Origin: Mimachlamys varia
Lineage: Eukaryota; Mollusca; Bivalvia; Pectinida; Pectinidae
Direction of reading: 5' to 3'
DNA: 64,000 nucleotides
NCBI GenBank assembly: GCA_947623455.1
Contig: OX392527.1
Span: forward strand, 51,938,401-52,002,400
Below are positions 46,801 through 57,016 of the stretch, piece by piece. Within the stretch, counting starts at the first letter, position 1. Each line of letters opens with the position of its first letter. Made by a program: the position numbers and the translations under genes. The notes beneath the pieces are model-generated. The model did no database searches, was not told the origin of the DNA, and saw nothing but the letters and a program-made list of their open reading frames with translations.

Positions 46801-48233
46801 TTATGGTCTTCATGCAGTTCAACTTGATGATAGCCGGATTTCATGTCGATGACAGAAAAATACCGGTTACCTGCCAGGGAATCCAACATCTCATCCACTC
46901 TAGGGAGGGCGTATGCATCCTTAACAGTCCTCTGGTTAAGTTGGCGGTAGTCAACGCACATGCGTAATGACCCATTCTTCTTCCTCACCAATACAACGTT
47001 AGATGCCCAAGGAGAGTGGGAACGCTGAATAATTCCTGCTATCAATAGCTGTTGCAAATGGCTTCGCACTTCCTCAAACATGGTAGGCATGATCCTCCGA
47101 CAACGTTGCTTAAATGGCGTTGAATCCACCAAATCAATCCTGTGCCTAACCTTGTCTGTATCGCCGATGTCTATATCACTAGTGGAAAAACTGGACCGAA
47201 ACTTTTCCAGCAACCCCCTCACTCTTGTGACCTGTCTCTCATCTAGATCATCTGTGTTGATCGCTACCTTACGAAGAACATCCTCAGTCTCATCAGTCAA
47301 TACCGACTCGTTGACATCTTCAACTGTGACTGGCTGGAGTTCACACAATAGGGCTCGAGGTTGAATAGTAACGGTCCTTGTTGACAAATTGCTGATGTGT
47401 ACCGGGATACCAGGCTTCTGGTCAAAGTGATACTGCACAACAGTAGGCACAACATCTAAATCATCTGGAATACTGGAATCTGGTGTAGCTTGAACTAGAG
47501 CACAAACCGGAGGATATGCCAAACACTTATCCATATATCCTTTGATGGTCACATCTGAATTAGGCTGAATAGTCAAGGGGTCTGTCAAGGCACATCTCAC
47601 AACTGCTAACCGGTCCTTATGTCGTCTAAGTTCCCTCTCACGCAGTGTGATACATCTGAAGGCTAAGTACATAGGGGTCTCTAATCTTGCCTTCTGTAGA
47701 AAAGTAGTACCATATTCCTCTTGAACCTTGTCCATCAGACCTGTGAGAAGATTGGTTCCAATCAAAAGTGGCACAGTCGAATTATAAGGGCTAGGTGGTA
47801 CAACCAAGAGTATGCAATCCAAAAGTTTACTGTCCTCTTGCCCCAAACCCGTACCACTAAAAGCAAGCTCTGTCTGCACAAATCCTTCATAAGGCAACAT
47901 CTGTCCATCAGCACATTCAATCTTTAGGATGGTGTCCAATGGCTTAATATCCAAGTGACTAAGATGCTGTAGATAAAATGCTTTACTGACCGTTGATACA
48001 GTTGAGCCTGTGTCGAGTAATGCTTTAGCCGATACCCCTTCAACTAAAATAGGAACTTCTGTGGTGTTTCCAACCAGGTCTGCTGGTTTTCTATCAACTT
48101 GCTGGGCATGGTTAATACCTCTAAGACCTAACGTTTGCCCGCCGACGTAGGTCTGTTGCCGTTTAACGTATCCTGCTTGAGATGATCCAAACGAACTCTG
48201 CATCCCAAAGCTATGTGTCCCTCTTGGCCACAA
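43893..48233 (-). CDS. pol: Ty3/Gypsy pol polyprotein
   Basis: 1,446 codons from the first ATG; the frame is entered from gag. An aspartic protease lies near residue 74 (ALLDTGSTVS). RT spans about 370-560, with VVLVRKKNGSLRMCVDYRQL, FSVIDMKSGYHQV, RMPFGLANAPATYQ and the active site YVYIDDVIVF. RNase H lies at about 690-790, with LHTDASLLGLGAIL and LTDNNPL. The integrase zinc module (HNDMGHQGRD, HCDRCIRMK) is followed by the core with catalytic D, D and E (MDFVGLEKS region, HTDQGANF, NGLCERFNRT). A C-terminal chromatin-binding-like part contains PVFDVQREDGEGRTKTLHRN. The last 150 residues are acidic and then end in RRSQRDRRKPKWLQSG. The frame is uninterrupted. It overlaps gag by 106 nt in the -1 frame. 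Confidence 0.95.
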   Translation of the reverse strand: MWPRGTHSFGMQSSFGSSQAGYVKRQQTYVGGQTLGLRGINHAQQVDRKPADLVGNTTEVPILVEGVSAKALLDTGSTVSTVSKAFYLQHLSHLDIKPLDTILKIECADGQMLPYEGFVQTELAFSGTGLGQEDSKLLDCILLVVPPSPYNSTVPLLIGTNLLTGLMDKVQEEYGTTFLQKARLETPMYLAFRCITLRERELRRHKDRLAVVRCALTDPLTIQPNSDVTIKGYMDKCLAYPPVCALVQATPDSSIPDDLDVVPTVVQYHFDQKPGIPVHISNLSTRTVTIQPRALLCELQPVTVEDVNESVLTDETEDVLRKVAINTDDLDERQVTRVRGLLEKFRSSFSTSDIDIGDTDKVRHRIDLVDSTPFKQRCRRIMPTMFEEVRSHLQQLLIAGIIQRSHSPWASNVVLVRKKNGSLRMCVDYRQLNQRTVKDAYALPRVDEMLDSLAGNRYFSVIDMKSGYHQVELHEDHKERTAFTVGPLGFYEYTRMPFGLANAPATYQRLMEDVMGELHTTICYVYIDDVIVFAKDYDGHMDNLEKVFQRIFDAGLKLSPEKCSLFQRKVKYVGHVVSEEGIEPDPDKVEKVKNWPRPQNPEDVRRFLGFIGYYRRFIKNFSRVAKPLTILMPVPQKTSKRGKKKDQIVQSWTWETEQEEAFAALKSCLSGLPIMGYPDFTKPFELHTDASLLGLGAILYQEQDNRKRVIAYASRGLSKSEKRYPTHKLEFLAMKWAVTEKFGDYLVGRHFTVLTDNNPLTYVLTSAKLDATSQRWVAALGSYDFDIVYRPGTSNADADAMSRHPLLEETAESGVITNQTIKAINNGMHCNTFIDTLSMSATTLDVVSDPVTSGTVDVIAAQCQDPVLSTWIPLVKAGIRPKRQDLPSGQEHSVYLKNFEKLRMKNGVLCRETRRNGELITAQVLPRCKIATVITMVHNDMGHQGRDRTLSLLQDRFYWIGMGRDVEKWVKHCDRCIRMKTPTNTRAPLVSIKTCQPLELVCMDFVGLEKSKGGHDSILVITDHFTRYAVAIPTKDQKARTVAEVFFNHFVVHYGLPQRIHTDQGANFMSDLMKELCVITGMSKSNTTPYHPMGNGLCERFNRTLIGMLGTLSGKRKQDWKSNTAALVHAYNCTRQESTGQTPYFLMFGRNPRIPVDLAFGVLSDKPTGSLTSYVESLRQRLKDAYALASSSSDYAKTRQKTNYDTKVRGATLAVGDRVLVKVVAFDGKHKIADKWEEYPYIVTDKPNQDVPVFDVQREDGEGRTKTLHRNLLLPISFLPGRVTNSIPTPAPRRQRPRQTKPITPVVSDEDDASESSSDEEMMVVRVDNRDETTVDASDQENVVDESEVGGDALSEELGAEAEVEDEQQTEDDSSDEQSLHQLRRSQRDRRKPKWLQSGAYVCAQQQGEPEWMSRAHFLTQLSSSDVFKDKGEEVAMTLLHIISGK

Positions 48234-49222
48234 CGATAGCAGGTGGGTTCTGGAAAATCCCTATCTGATCTCTCAACCTCTCCATGTCCTGGATTCCGAT
48301 AACCCTGATATGACTTGCGGTCTCTGTTCCGTTCTCCCCGGGGTGCTTGGGGCTCCTTCACAGGATGTCGCTGTTCCAACCGGTTAACATCTGCTGCAAG
48401 CTGGTGGATCATGCCCTTAATTTCGTCTAATTCCGACTTGGGTGGTTTGCTGACCTCAATAGCAGACTTGGCGGATGCAGTCTGTTTCTTCTTTTCTTCT
48501 GGCAGACGGCATACATGATCCTGCTCAACTCGGCGAATTGCTACTCTCAGCTGGTCAAAATCACTGATCCTCTCATACAAATGTCCGGTTATGTCCTTCA
48601 GCTTCGTCTGAAGTCCTGACCAAAAAATGGTACGCAACATAGAGTCTTTCTTCATGTCATCCATGTAGATATCCTCAGAGGCTTTGTTGAGCAAATCCTC
48701 CACTCGACAACTCCATGCTGATACTTCCTCCTCAGGCCCCTGCTTGGCGCTGTAGAATCGTGCCAACAACATCTCAGACTGTTCCACGATTCCATATACG
48801 CTATCCATCTTGGCCAAAATCTGCGAAATACTGGCATCAGGAGGTAGTCTGGAGCGAATCTTCAATGCTTCTCCTCTGAGGCTACTTCTAATAGCTTGGG
48901 AGATGGCCTGGTCTGAATGTCCCTCCTTCATAATACACGCCACTTCACTCCTCCATACATCATATGAGGCATCTTTCTTGGTGTCTCCAGAGAAGTGAAT
49001 CATCTTTGGAAAATGTTGTATGGATGACGTTGAATACATGGTCTGACTCTTAATACCTGCCTTGGAATCCTTAACATCCTCTGACGCTTCCGCAGTACTC
49101 TCACTTTGTGCCCTCATCCATTCCTGGAAATCCGCTAGTGTATCCAACTTTGGCTTAACTTTCATGGTTTTAAAATGACTTACCATTAAGTTGATCTCAT
49201 CTTCTGTCATATCATCAGTCAT
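48128..49222 (-). CDS. gag: Ty3/Gypsy gag
   Basis: 364 codons if started at the ATG at 49222 (MTDDMTEDEINLM). The same frame is open up to 49327, but the extra 35 residues are hydrophobic and unlike gag, so they are left out. The central region (RLPPDASISQILAKMDSVYG, ARFYSAKQGPEEEVSAW) resembles retrotransposon gag / PNMA-type capsid domains. One CCHC zinc knuckle, CYRCGQEGHIALGC, lies near the C-terminus. It encodes the structural capsid and nucleocapsid protein. It ends inside the start of pol, and no perfect X-XXY-YYZ slippery heptamer was found in the overlap. Confidence 0.92.
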   Translation of the reverse strand: MTDDMTEDEINLMVSHFKTMKVKPKLDTLADFQEWMRAQSESTAEASEDVKDSKAGIKSQTMYSTSSIQHFPKMIHFSGDTKKDASYDVWRSEVACIMKEGHSDQAISQAIRSSLRGEALKIRSRLPPDASISQILAKMDSVYGIVEQSEMLLARFYSAKQGPEEEVSAWSCRVEDLLNKASEDIYMDDMKKDSMLRTIFWSGLQTKLKDITGHLYERISDFDQLRVAIRRVEQDHVCRLPEEKKKQTASAKSAIEVSKPPKSELDEIKGMIHQLAADVNRLEQRHPVKEPQAPRGERNRDRKSYQGYRNPGHGEVERSDRDFPEPTCYRCGQEGHIALGCRVRLDHLKQDTLNGNRPTSAGKR

Positions 49223-49707
49223 GTTGAAGTCCGTAAGTGATAATACAATCCTAGTATTGCATAAAAGGAATGATACACACACAAAAATGAAACAGTATAA
49301 ACAGTTGTTAAGTAAATATGAACACATGGGATGGGGATAGCTTTAACTTAATTAAATCTAAATAGGAGTAACCATGTATCAAATTTTATTTCAAATATAT
49401 AACAAAACTTGCCAGGTAGCACAGTACGTGTAGTACTGTAGTATGTAGTACTTCTCAAATGCTCACGCCCTGCCGCCACCTAGAAAATTGTCATCCTGAA
49501 AATTTAATTCAATACAAAATGTCAAGGGGAAAGAGAAGAAAAAAAAAACTGGAACTGGTATTTTAAATAACAATGGTCTGGAATCTGAAAAAAAATAATT
49601 TCAATTCGCGTAAAGAAAAAAAATATGTAGAGAACGATTCGCGAAGTTTACTATATAATTACACGGCGCGAATAGTAATGCAAAGTTGAACAAACAACAG
49701 AAATGCC

Positions 49708-49727
49708 GGGGGGGGGGGGGGGGGGGG
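49708..49727. repeat. G homopolymer of 20 bases
   Basis: A run of 20 G on + (C in element sense) lies in the untranslated leader of the LTR element. Its length is likely to be unstable and error-prone in sequencing. Confidence 0.9.
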
Positions 49728-50378
49728 TCAGAAAACCAAATATATAAACCAGAACAAAAAAACAAAATAATAACCACTGAAAAAAAAAAACAACCTAAGA
49801 ACTCACCTTATGTGTATGAATAAATACTCCAAGTCACAAATCCAAACTCCAAACTGTCACTGGACTAGATATCCGAAGTAGAATAACCCAAGTCCAAGTC
49901 GTGTCAGCAAATACTCATATATACACACACAGGTAAACACAACACAGGGATTTCAAAAAAAAAATACGAAAAGTGAAAGTAGGCATAATTTTTCACAAAA
50001 TAATATATAATTATAAATATCTAAACACACAAATGAAATAGAATAATGTTAAATAAAGTCACTCCCTTCGATGATGCAATAATTTACCGAATGTTAATGT
50101 CTATGTCGGTCCCAGCAATCCAAATGTCACATTCACAAAACACTGTTGTTGGAAAAACAGGTGTTTTTACCGGAAACAGGAAAAGGAAATCGATGATCTG
50201 TCAGTCATGCGCAAGTTTTCACCGGAAACAGGAAGAGGAAATCGACGCTCTGGCATAAGCATGCGCAGTAACGCTCACAAATACGTCATCCCGGAAAGAT
50301 CCGAGAATCGACGAACGGAGATAGGCCCAATAGATACCCTCAGGCAGATCGGAATCGTCGTACACGCTTAGTGAAGAC

Positions 50379-50396
50379 AGCTCACTGGAGGCTCCA
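50379..50396 (-). other. primer-binding site candidate
   Basis: One base inside the 5' LTR the sense strand reads TGGAGCCTCCAGTGAGCT, starting with the TGG that pairs with a tRNA CCA end. The tRNA was not identified. The sequence is partly self-complementary (GGAGCCTCC), so pairing with a tRNA should be checked. Confidence 0.5.
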
Positions 50397-50397
50397 T

Positions 50398-51462
50398 TGT
50401 AGTAGAGGTGGCGTGTTGTGTTTTCAGAATAAACAACTCCTCAGGTTTTTTTGGTTCACTGTCTTCTTAAGACTTTTATTAAGTTGTGAAGCCCTAACCC
50501 TGCAACAAGTACAAAGTACAAGTTACAGACACATAAAAAGTAATAGACATATAGAAGTATACATTAACATTTCAAATGCAAGGGAAATAACTCTTACACG
50601 ATTACATTACAATTATCATTAGAAATCAACAATACATTTGAAAAGTGTAACTTTCCAAATTACTCTTCACGTTTAAATTAAAGGATATAATACCACTAAA
50701 CAATATATTTAGTTTACAGATAATCTAGCGTTATATGTCTTATCATATCAACTTATACACTTTTACATAAAATATAATATAGCATACCTGCGTGTGGCAC
50801 AAAGCCGTGGCTACAACTACTACTGTACGTACGATCTTTACCGTCAGATACTCAAGAAACTGTAATACAATAAAATCCATCTATAGGTACGTTTCTCTTA
50901 CTTTTCTAATTTATAAATAAACGCCATAACGCCTCTCACAAACTATTAAATTATCGATTACAATGTTTGGTCCGAAACATATAAAAAATACTACATTAAT
51001 TATATATAATTTCTTATGACAATTAATAAATCATCTATACTTATACAAGTTTGGAATTATCACTTATAAAATACATAGCACATAAAAAGGTTATTACACA
51101 AAGACAAAGAAACACTTACATTCTTCTATTCCGTCCGTCGCCTACGAGTCCGCAAAGGGTACTGTCGTATAAAATCCACAAAGAAACACGCGCCAAAACT
51201 GACCACAGAATCAACCAATGAAAACGCATACACAACTTGACGTAACACTGACCAACAACCACTGTATAGGATACCAACGTATTAACAAACGTAAAGAGCA
51301 AGACACCACAATACACCTGTACAACTCAAAATCACAACAGGGAATACGCTACTTTGCATTACACGAAATACGAAACATATACACGGAAAGTCGGCGCGCT
51401 ACGGACGAAATAATTAAATAACATAACATATAAAGAAATACATAATTCATATCGCTGCTACA
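50398..51462 (-). repeat. LTR (5' in element orientation)
   Basis: 1,065 bp, the apparently identical partner of 42409-43473. The element promoter should lie here and fire leftwards. Confidence 0.95.
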
Positions 51463-51466
51463 AATT
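51463..51466. other. target-site duplication, right (AATT)
   Basis: Partner of 42405-42408. Unit 2 flank resumes with TTATATTATAATTATG as in unit 1. Confidence 0.85.
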
Positions 51467-54400
51467 TTATATTATAATTATGTAAAATGTTGTTTTAAAT
51501 TCAATTATAATCAATGCATGATTTCTTCCAATGCAGAAATAATCCAACCTATTTTACCCCCCCCCCATGTAAATATTTGTAAATATTTGTTAGAAATGTT
51601 TTTTTTAATATTAGCAGAATATATTTTGTATTACTTGAAGGCAGCTTGATTCAGAAAAAGGGGTTCGAGCAATCAATATATCAAGACATTGAATTCAACT
51701 GTTAATGTTAAAATATAAAAATAAAATAGAAATTGTTGTAAATTAAAGGAAGTAGAAAAATGATGTTACGATGATAACTTATTTGAAAATTTTGACATCT
51801 TTAGCTATCATTTTGTCATAGTAGAAGCAGATTGGGGAGCACTCTAAGCTGTTACCAATGTTTATAAAAAGAAATGTCCAAAATTGAAACAAAGAAAACA
51901 CAATGAAAAAGGTGTTTTGCTAGGTTTGAGATATCTGGTTAACAAATTAAAATAAAATCAAATACTGAATATTGTGAAATGCGGAATGCATGACAATTTT
52001 AAACAGAGATAATTACATTCGATTAGTTATTTTGTTGCTTATTGCGTTTGTAAAATTACGATGTCTTGTTTGTACAAAAACAGCATTGCATTAGGTGTTC
52101 ATATTAATATGAGACAAATGGCTAAAACTTTGTTTCGTAAAATGTAGAAATTTACAGTGTTGTAAAATGGTGGCAAAAGTTTCGAATTTGATGACAACTT
52201 AAAATAAAACAGAACTATATCTGTATCCTATTCTGATTCGTCAAAGATTCCCTTGTGGACTATTATATGACGGAGGGAGGGCGCATCAGTCTTTACTGTA
52301 TGATATAGCTGCCTTGAAGGATAGCAGGCTCGAGCTATTTACATTGTACGTCATTGAGTTTGTCCCAGTCAGCTGCTGTCCTCCCGAAGTGGCATTGCCC
52401 ATATTGTTCGGTGTTGTGTCTCGGTAGTTCTACAGCTCTATTGTTGTTCCTCACTGATCTGGATAGATATCTGTTGTAAGACAGTCGCCATTTTTGTTTT
52501 TAATTTTACGTTTCGGTTTATGAAAGTTTAGAGTCAAAGTGGGACAAGGAAGATTCGATACTGTTTACAGCTGAGATGTATCAACATATACGGTATCGCT
52601 TTTTTGTATTTGCGTTGTCAGATTGCGTTAATTTTTTGTATATATCTGTACCTTTTTTTAGTCAAACTGTCCATACGCACTGTACTGGTTAACTGTAAAT
52701 AAAGAAAAGGGGAGAATAGAAAAGCGTCAGCAAAACCGTAACCAGAACTTAAAATCGATAAAAACACGGGCAAAATATGAACAAAGAAAAGACTTAGATG
52801 GAGAGCTTAAAAAGTACAAGATAATAAGAACAGGTGTTCTGCAAAGGGTACTGTAAGAACATTCTAAGTACAACTACGTGCACAAATATTATCATATAAA
52901 AGCATATCATTATTTAAAGATGACGTAACACACACATATGCTGCACCTATATTTCATTTTTCTTTAATAATACTTATTCCGATGTTTACAAATATTGATT
53001 TACTGGACACTACTTTAGACCCTGTCCGAATTATCTTATAGTTATATGGTTATTCTAAAGTGAATGTTTATTTCACGTTTTAGAGAATAAACACCATTAC
53101 GAGATGAAGATACTAACAACCTCTTACATAGCATTTCACGCGACCAGACGTCACGAAAACGGTAAACTCTGATGCCGGAAAGAGAAAACGACGGCGTGAT
53201 GAAAATTAAATCTTTGACAAAAACTTTATCATAAACACATAAAAGGGGAGATTAATTATCCTGTGCAAACTTCGTTTGCAAATATGTGGTATGCTAAGTG
53301 GGGTATGGAAAAGTTGAAATTTGCAGCTTATTTGAGTAGTTGATAAGAGAGAAAAAAACTCTTTTATGACCAAAGGTGTAAGATAGGGAAATTCAAGCCT
53401 CGGGGTTTTCAAATTTGGCAAAACTCTCGGCAGAGAGTGCCCAAATGATCGTTATCTTTTTACCAATTTATAAATCAGAGAAAACCAGAGCGCTTCAAAA
53501 CCAATATATGAACTTAGAACTGATCAAACCAGTGACAAAACATGACCCAGGTAAAATTTACACAAAGACTCTTGAAAAAGCAAAAGAAAAAGAGGCTAGA
53601 TGTTCAAGGAAAGAAAGCGTTTTCTGCTTCATCAACATGTTTATTTAGATCACATCCAAGTAAATGTAGAGTCCATCTACATATCCTACAAGGATACATT
53701 TATTTCTCAATCAGACTTGCTCATGGTCTTAATCATTTTTTGTCTCTCAAATTCCTGTATCATAGGTTTGTTCGTCAGTACCCAACATATATCACGAAAA
53801 CCTCGATACTTAGAGCAAGCCCCTAGATAACCGAATTAACTGCGACATGAAAACACTATAAGTTGGGAAAGTAGGTACATTGTATGTAACTATCAAGAAA
53901 GATTAAGGATAGGAAAATCTTAATGTTTTTTTTCGTATAGCTTAATAATAAGTTGTCCATGTTGGCCATCGTTTAAGTAAAGATCGAAGTAAGCAGCTGA
54001 TACAGAACAGTATGTTATGTTCTTGATTTCAGGTTTAGAAAGGTATATACGATCGACTAGGACAGCAACTACTTGTTTTTTTTTATTTAAAGACAACACA
54101 TCATTGATATAGTTATAGGGGAAATTTAAAAAAAAATTAAAAATCCAACTAGGAATTCAATTATTGGTACCATAACGTCCTCGTTCTTTTCATCTCGGAG
54201 TTCGTTGTGTTGAACATGATAAAAATAATAAAATTGTATATGAAAATGTTATAAAAGCTTATATAAATAACGCATGTGTTTCGGACTACGACATGAATAA
54301 AATAGCTGTTTGGAAGATATAAAGTTAGAGCAACTGAAGTTGTTTATTTTGTCATTTGATATTGTATTGATCCGGGACAGGATAATCGACATTTTAAATC

Positions 54401-54470
54401 AATATGTTACGGATGTCAACAGGAAATTGAGGCTTGTATTCCTAGAAAAATATATCCAACGTGCATACAC

Positions 54471-54478
54471 TATATAAG
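54471..54478 (+). promoter_or_regulatory. TATA box of GPCR copy 3
   Basis: TATATAAG with the same downstream first exon (donor at 54554, acceptor before 54904). Here the upstream frame from the ATG at 54484 is 42 codons, because ATAGATTGG replaces the GTAGATTAG stop context of copies 1 and 2. Confidence 0.5.
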
Positions 54479-55123
54479 CTGAAGATGGCAATCGATAACA
54501 TAACAGTGATCTGGTTTATGCTCTTCCATCTATTTCATTCACTTGGACAAAAGGTATGTACATGTAACAAAATTATTTTCAAGGACTTTAATTTCATCGA
54601 TCTACGTTAATACGATAGAATACACATTCTTATAAAACGTTTGGCTAATAAAAGTAATAACGAGTTGCTGCATCTTATATGAATGCAATGTACAAGTAAT
54701 AGAGTTTTCGATAACTGAGTTTGCATATACTTTACAGTGCAAATGAATTCCGTCTTTAATAGATGAAAATAGTAATTACAATTAGTATTTGCGAATGTTT
54801 CGCTTTACATTGAAATTGACTGTAAAATAAAAACTGAAAGTAATGATAGATAAATGTTGTCTCAGCTACTTTTTTATTTTGTGCTTTATTATTTTTCCCG
54901 CAGGAAAATATAGATTGGTTTTTCCACAATAAAGGTGAAAAGAAGAATATCTATTTGAACTAAGACATTTCAAGGAATCAAACACAAATATACATGTACC
55001 TGTTAATAAGGGAAAACAAAATATATCATATACATTATATAAGTCGATTAGTTTCTTATAAACAAATCACACAATTATCGAAGGTTCGGAGAAAGTACTT
55101 GAACGACAACTGGTGAAGCGGAA

Positions 55124-57016
55124 ATGTCTCAGCCGTTTGTAAATACCTCACCAATGCCTTCATCCATTACTGGTCTAACGACATACACTCTGTCCACGAA
55201 TACGTCGAATGTCAACACGACTGGTGAGACATCCCCTTTGCAACCACTTCCAAGAATTGGTCTTTTCATCGCTTTGTTTACTGCTGTGTTCATTGGAAAT
55301 TTTATACTTATAGCTATTCTTGTATACAAAAAACAAAAACACAAATGGCGCATATTTTACCGACTCGTTTTCATTGTAGCAATGAGTGATTTAATAGGAC
55401 AGGTAATCACGACTCCAATGTCGTTAGCGTCATACTCAAACAAAGACATTCTCGTGACTGGAGGTCATTTCTGCGACGTGTATTCATTTATAATGATCAT
55501 GTCGTCATTGATGTCAGTTTTGCTGGTTTGCCTTATGTCTTTAGATCGTTTCATAGCAATCCGGTCCCCTCTTTTCTACAGAACCAGAAAAACGATCGGA
55601 AAAATGTATATAGCAGTGGGATGCGTCATTGTAGTATCTCTCTGTGTAGGCCTTCTACCAACATTTGGAGTAAACAGACACAAGTTACAAAACGAAGGAG
55701 TGTGGTGCTTCTTTGATCTCTATCCAGATGAACTAGCAGGTCGGGTTTACCTGTGCCTATGCGCAGTCATCGGAATGGCAGCCGTACTGTCAATGCTGAT
55801 ATTGAATGGACTTGTTTTACATCTATTGTGGCATAGGTACAAAGGAAAAACGCGTCCTGGAAATCCGATGCAAATACCGAATGATGGTTTGGGAGTTAAA
55901 AGCATTCAAAACATCTTGTATTTGGTCATACTTATGGCAGTTTTCTTTTTTTCGTGGACACCTTTCATCGTAAGTATATTTAGCAATTATGTCGAAAAGA
56001 ATTGCAATATATATTAAGAAGTCTTTAAGGTAACTACTAGCAGTTAAGTTGCTATAAATTAGCATTAAACAGCCCGTGTGCATCATACTCATAGGATTTT
56101 GTTTACTTCTGTGTTTGTATAAGCGATATAAAGATATTGATTATATCGTCAAGAGCCTTAATGTGTATAATTGAATTTCAATTTTGATTACTGATTTATA
56201 ATTCAAAATCATACAGACATTCATATGCAATCTAAGAAATAAATGTATTTCATTAAATCAAATTACTGAATTGATCTTTATCTTGTAAAATCCCGTGTCA
56301 AAGAAATATACAGCCTGGGCGTCAACTTATAAGTGAGCGAACATGTACACGGAATTCATATCTGGATAAAAAGAAACAACCAAGTTAAGAGAGCGTACTA
56401 ATCCACAGAAATGATCTTCTCTCAATTAACAGCTTACTAAAACAATGCTTACAACAATACAACAATAGTTTCTCAATAGCACTGCAAACCTCACAATTGA
56501 CAAGGTATCACAAAAGCTACAATAGAAAGTTGAGTGTATCCAAATAGTTGGTTTTTATTTTGAAAAACTGAGTTTTCGTATTACAGAGGATTCAAATGAT
56601 TTATTCAAGAAGAAAATAAAGAAGTTGTAGCAGGGACTGACTTCATAGGGGACGAAACAGCTGCATGGTGCAGTTTAATTAATTTTTTCGGCATACTGTA
56701 TCTATTACTAAATTTAAAAGGTGCAGCATATGTGTGTGTTACGTCATATTTATGAAGTTGTTTCATTTTCTTTCTATCTCAGGTACGGCTTTTTATCAAC
56801 GCCGCAGGATCGTCTGCGATTGATTATGAGTTGGACGCTGAAATTGTTAAATTGGCCAGCATGCATCAAATCCTCAACCCGTGGATATATATCTTGCATG
56901 AATGTCTAGTTCCCCGATGCCTGAAGCATGCAAAAAAGCACTGCAAACACGGAAGCATCATCCGTCGGGTGTTGGATGCCCCAAACCAACAACAGGAAAC
57001 TGTATCTTTTAGATGA
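55124..57016 (+). CDS. prostanoid-receptor-like GPCR, copy 3
   Basis: Exons 55124-55969 and 56783-57016, phase 0, 359 residues. It keeps DRF, C117/C195, GVWCFFDLYPDE, FSWTP, K305 and NPWIY. About 20 exon 1 residues differ from copy 1, clustered in TM1 (NFILIAIL), TM2 (AMSDL), the second intracellular loop and start of TM4 (FYRTRKTIGKMYIAV) and the third loop (HLLWHRY, QIPNDGLGV). The tail ends RRVLDAPNQQQETVSFR. Changes in the second and third intracellular loops could alter G-protein choice. This is inference from position only. Confidence 0.87.

Larger units (their letters stand above)
42409..51462 (-). mobile_element. Ty3/Gypsy LTR retrotransposon, 9.05 kb, recent
   Basis: Two 1,065-bp LTRs (TGTAG...CTACA), a 4-bp target duplication, and gag and pol open on the minus strand. 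The order protease, RT, RNase H, integrase places it in Ty3/Gypsy (Metaviridae-type). There is no envelope-like frame, so it is a retrotransposon and not an endogenous retrovirus with env. The LTRs appear identical by eye, and all short frames inside them translate identically, which implies a young insertion. The leader carries a G20 run at 49708-49727. Confidence 0.96.
37549..53121 (+). repeat. GPCR tandem segmental duplication, unit 2 (interrupted)
   Basis: Same order as unit 1, with a 9.05-kb LTR retrotransposon inserted at the place matching about 35960 in unit 1. Without the insertion it is about 6.5 kb. GPCR exon 1 differs from unit 1 at about six residues, so these two are the closest pair. 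Confidence 0.85.

Noticed and set aside
44374..48998. Plus-strand open frames over the LTR element
   Set aside because: Shadows of gag and pol on the opposite strand.
42409..51462. Endogenous retrovirus with env
   Set aside because: No third frame with signal peptide and transmembrane segment lies between pol and the 3' LTR. It is a plain Ty3/Gypsy retrotransposon.
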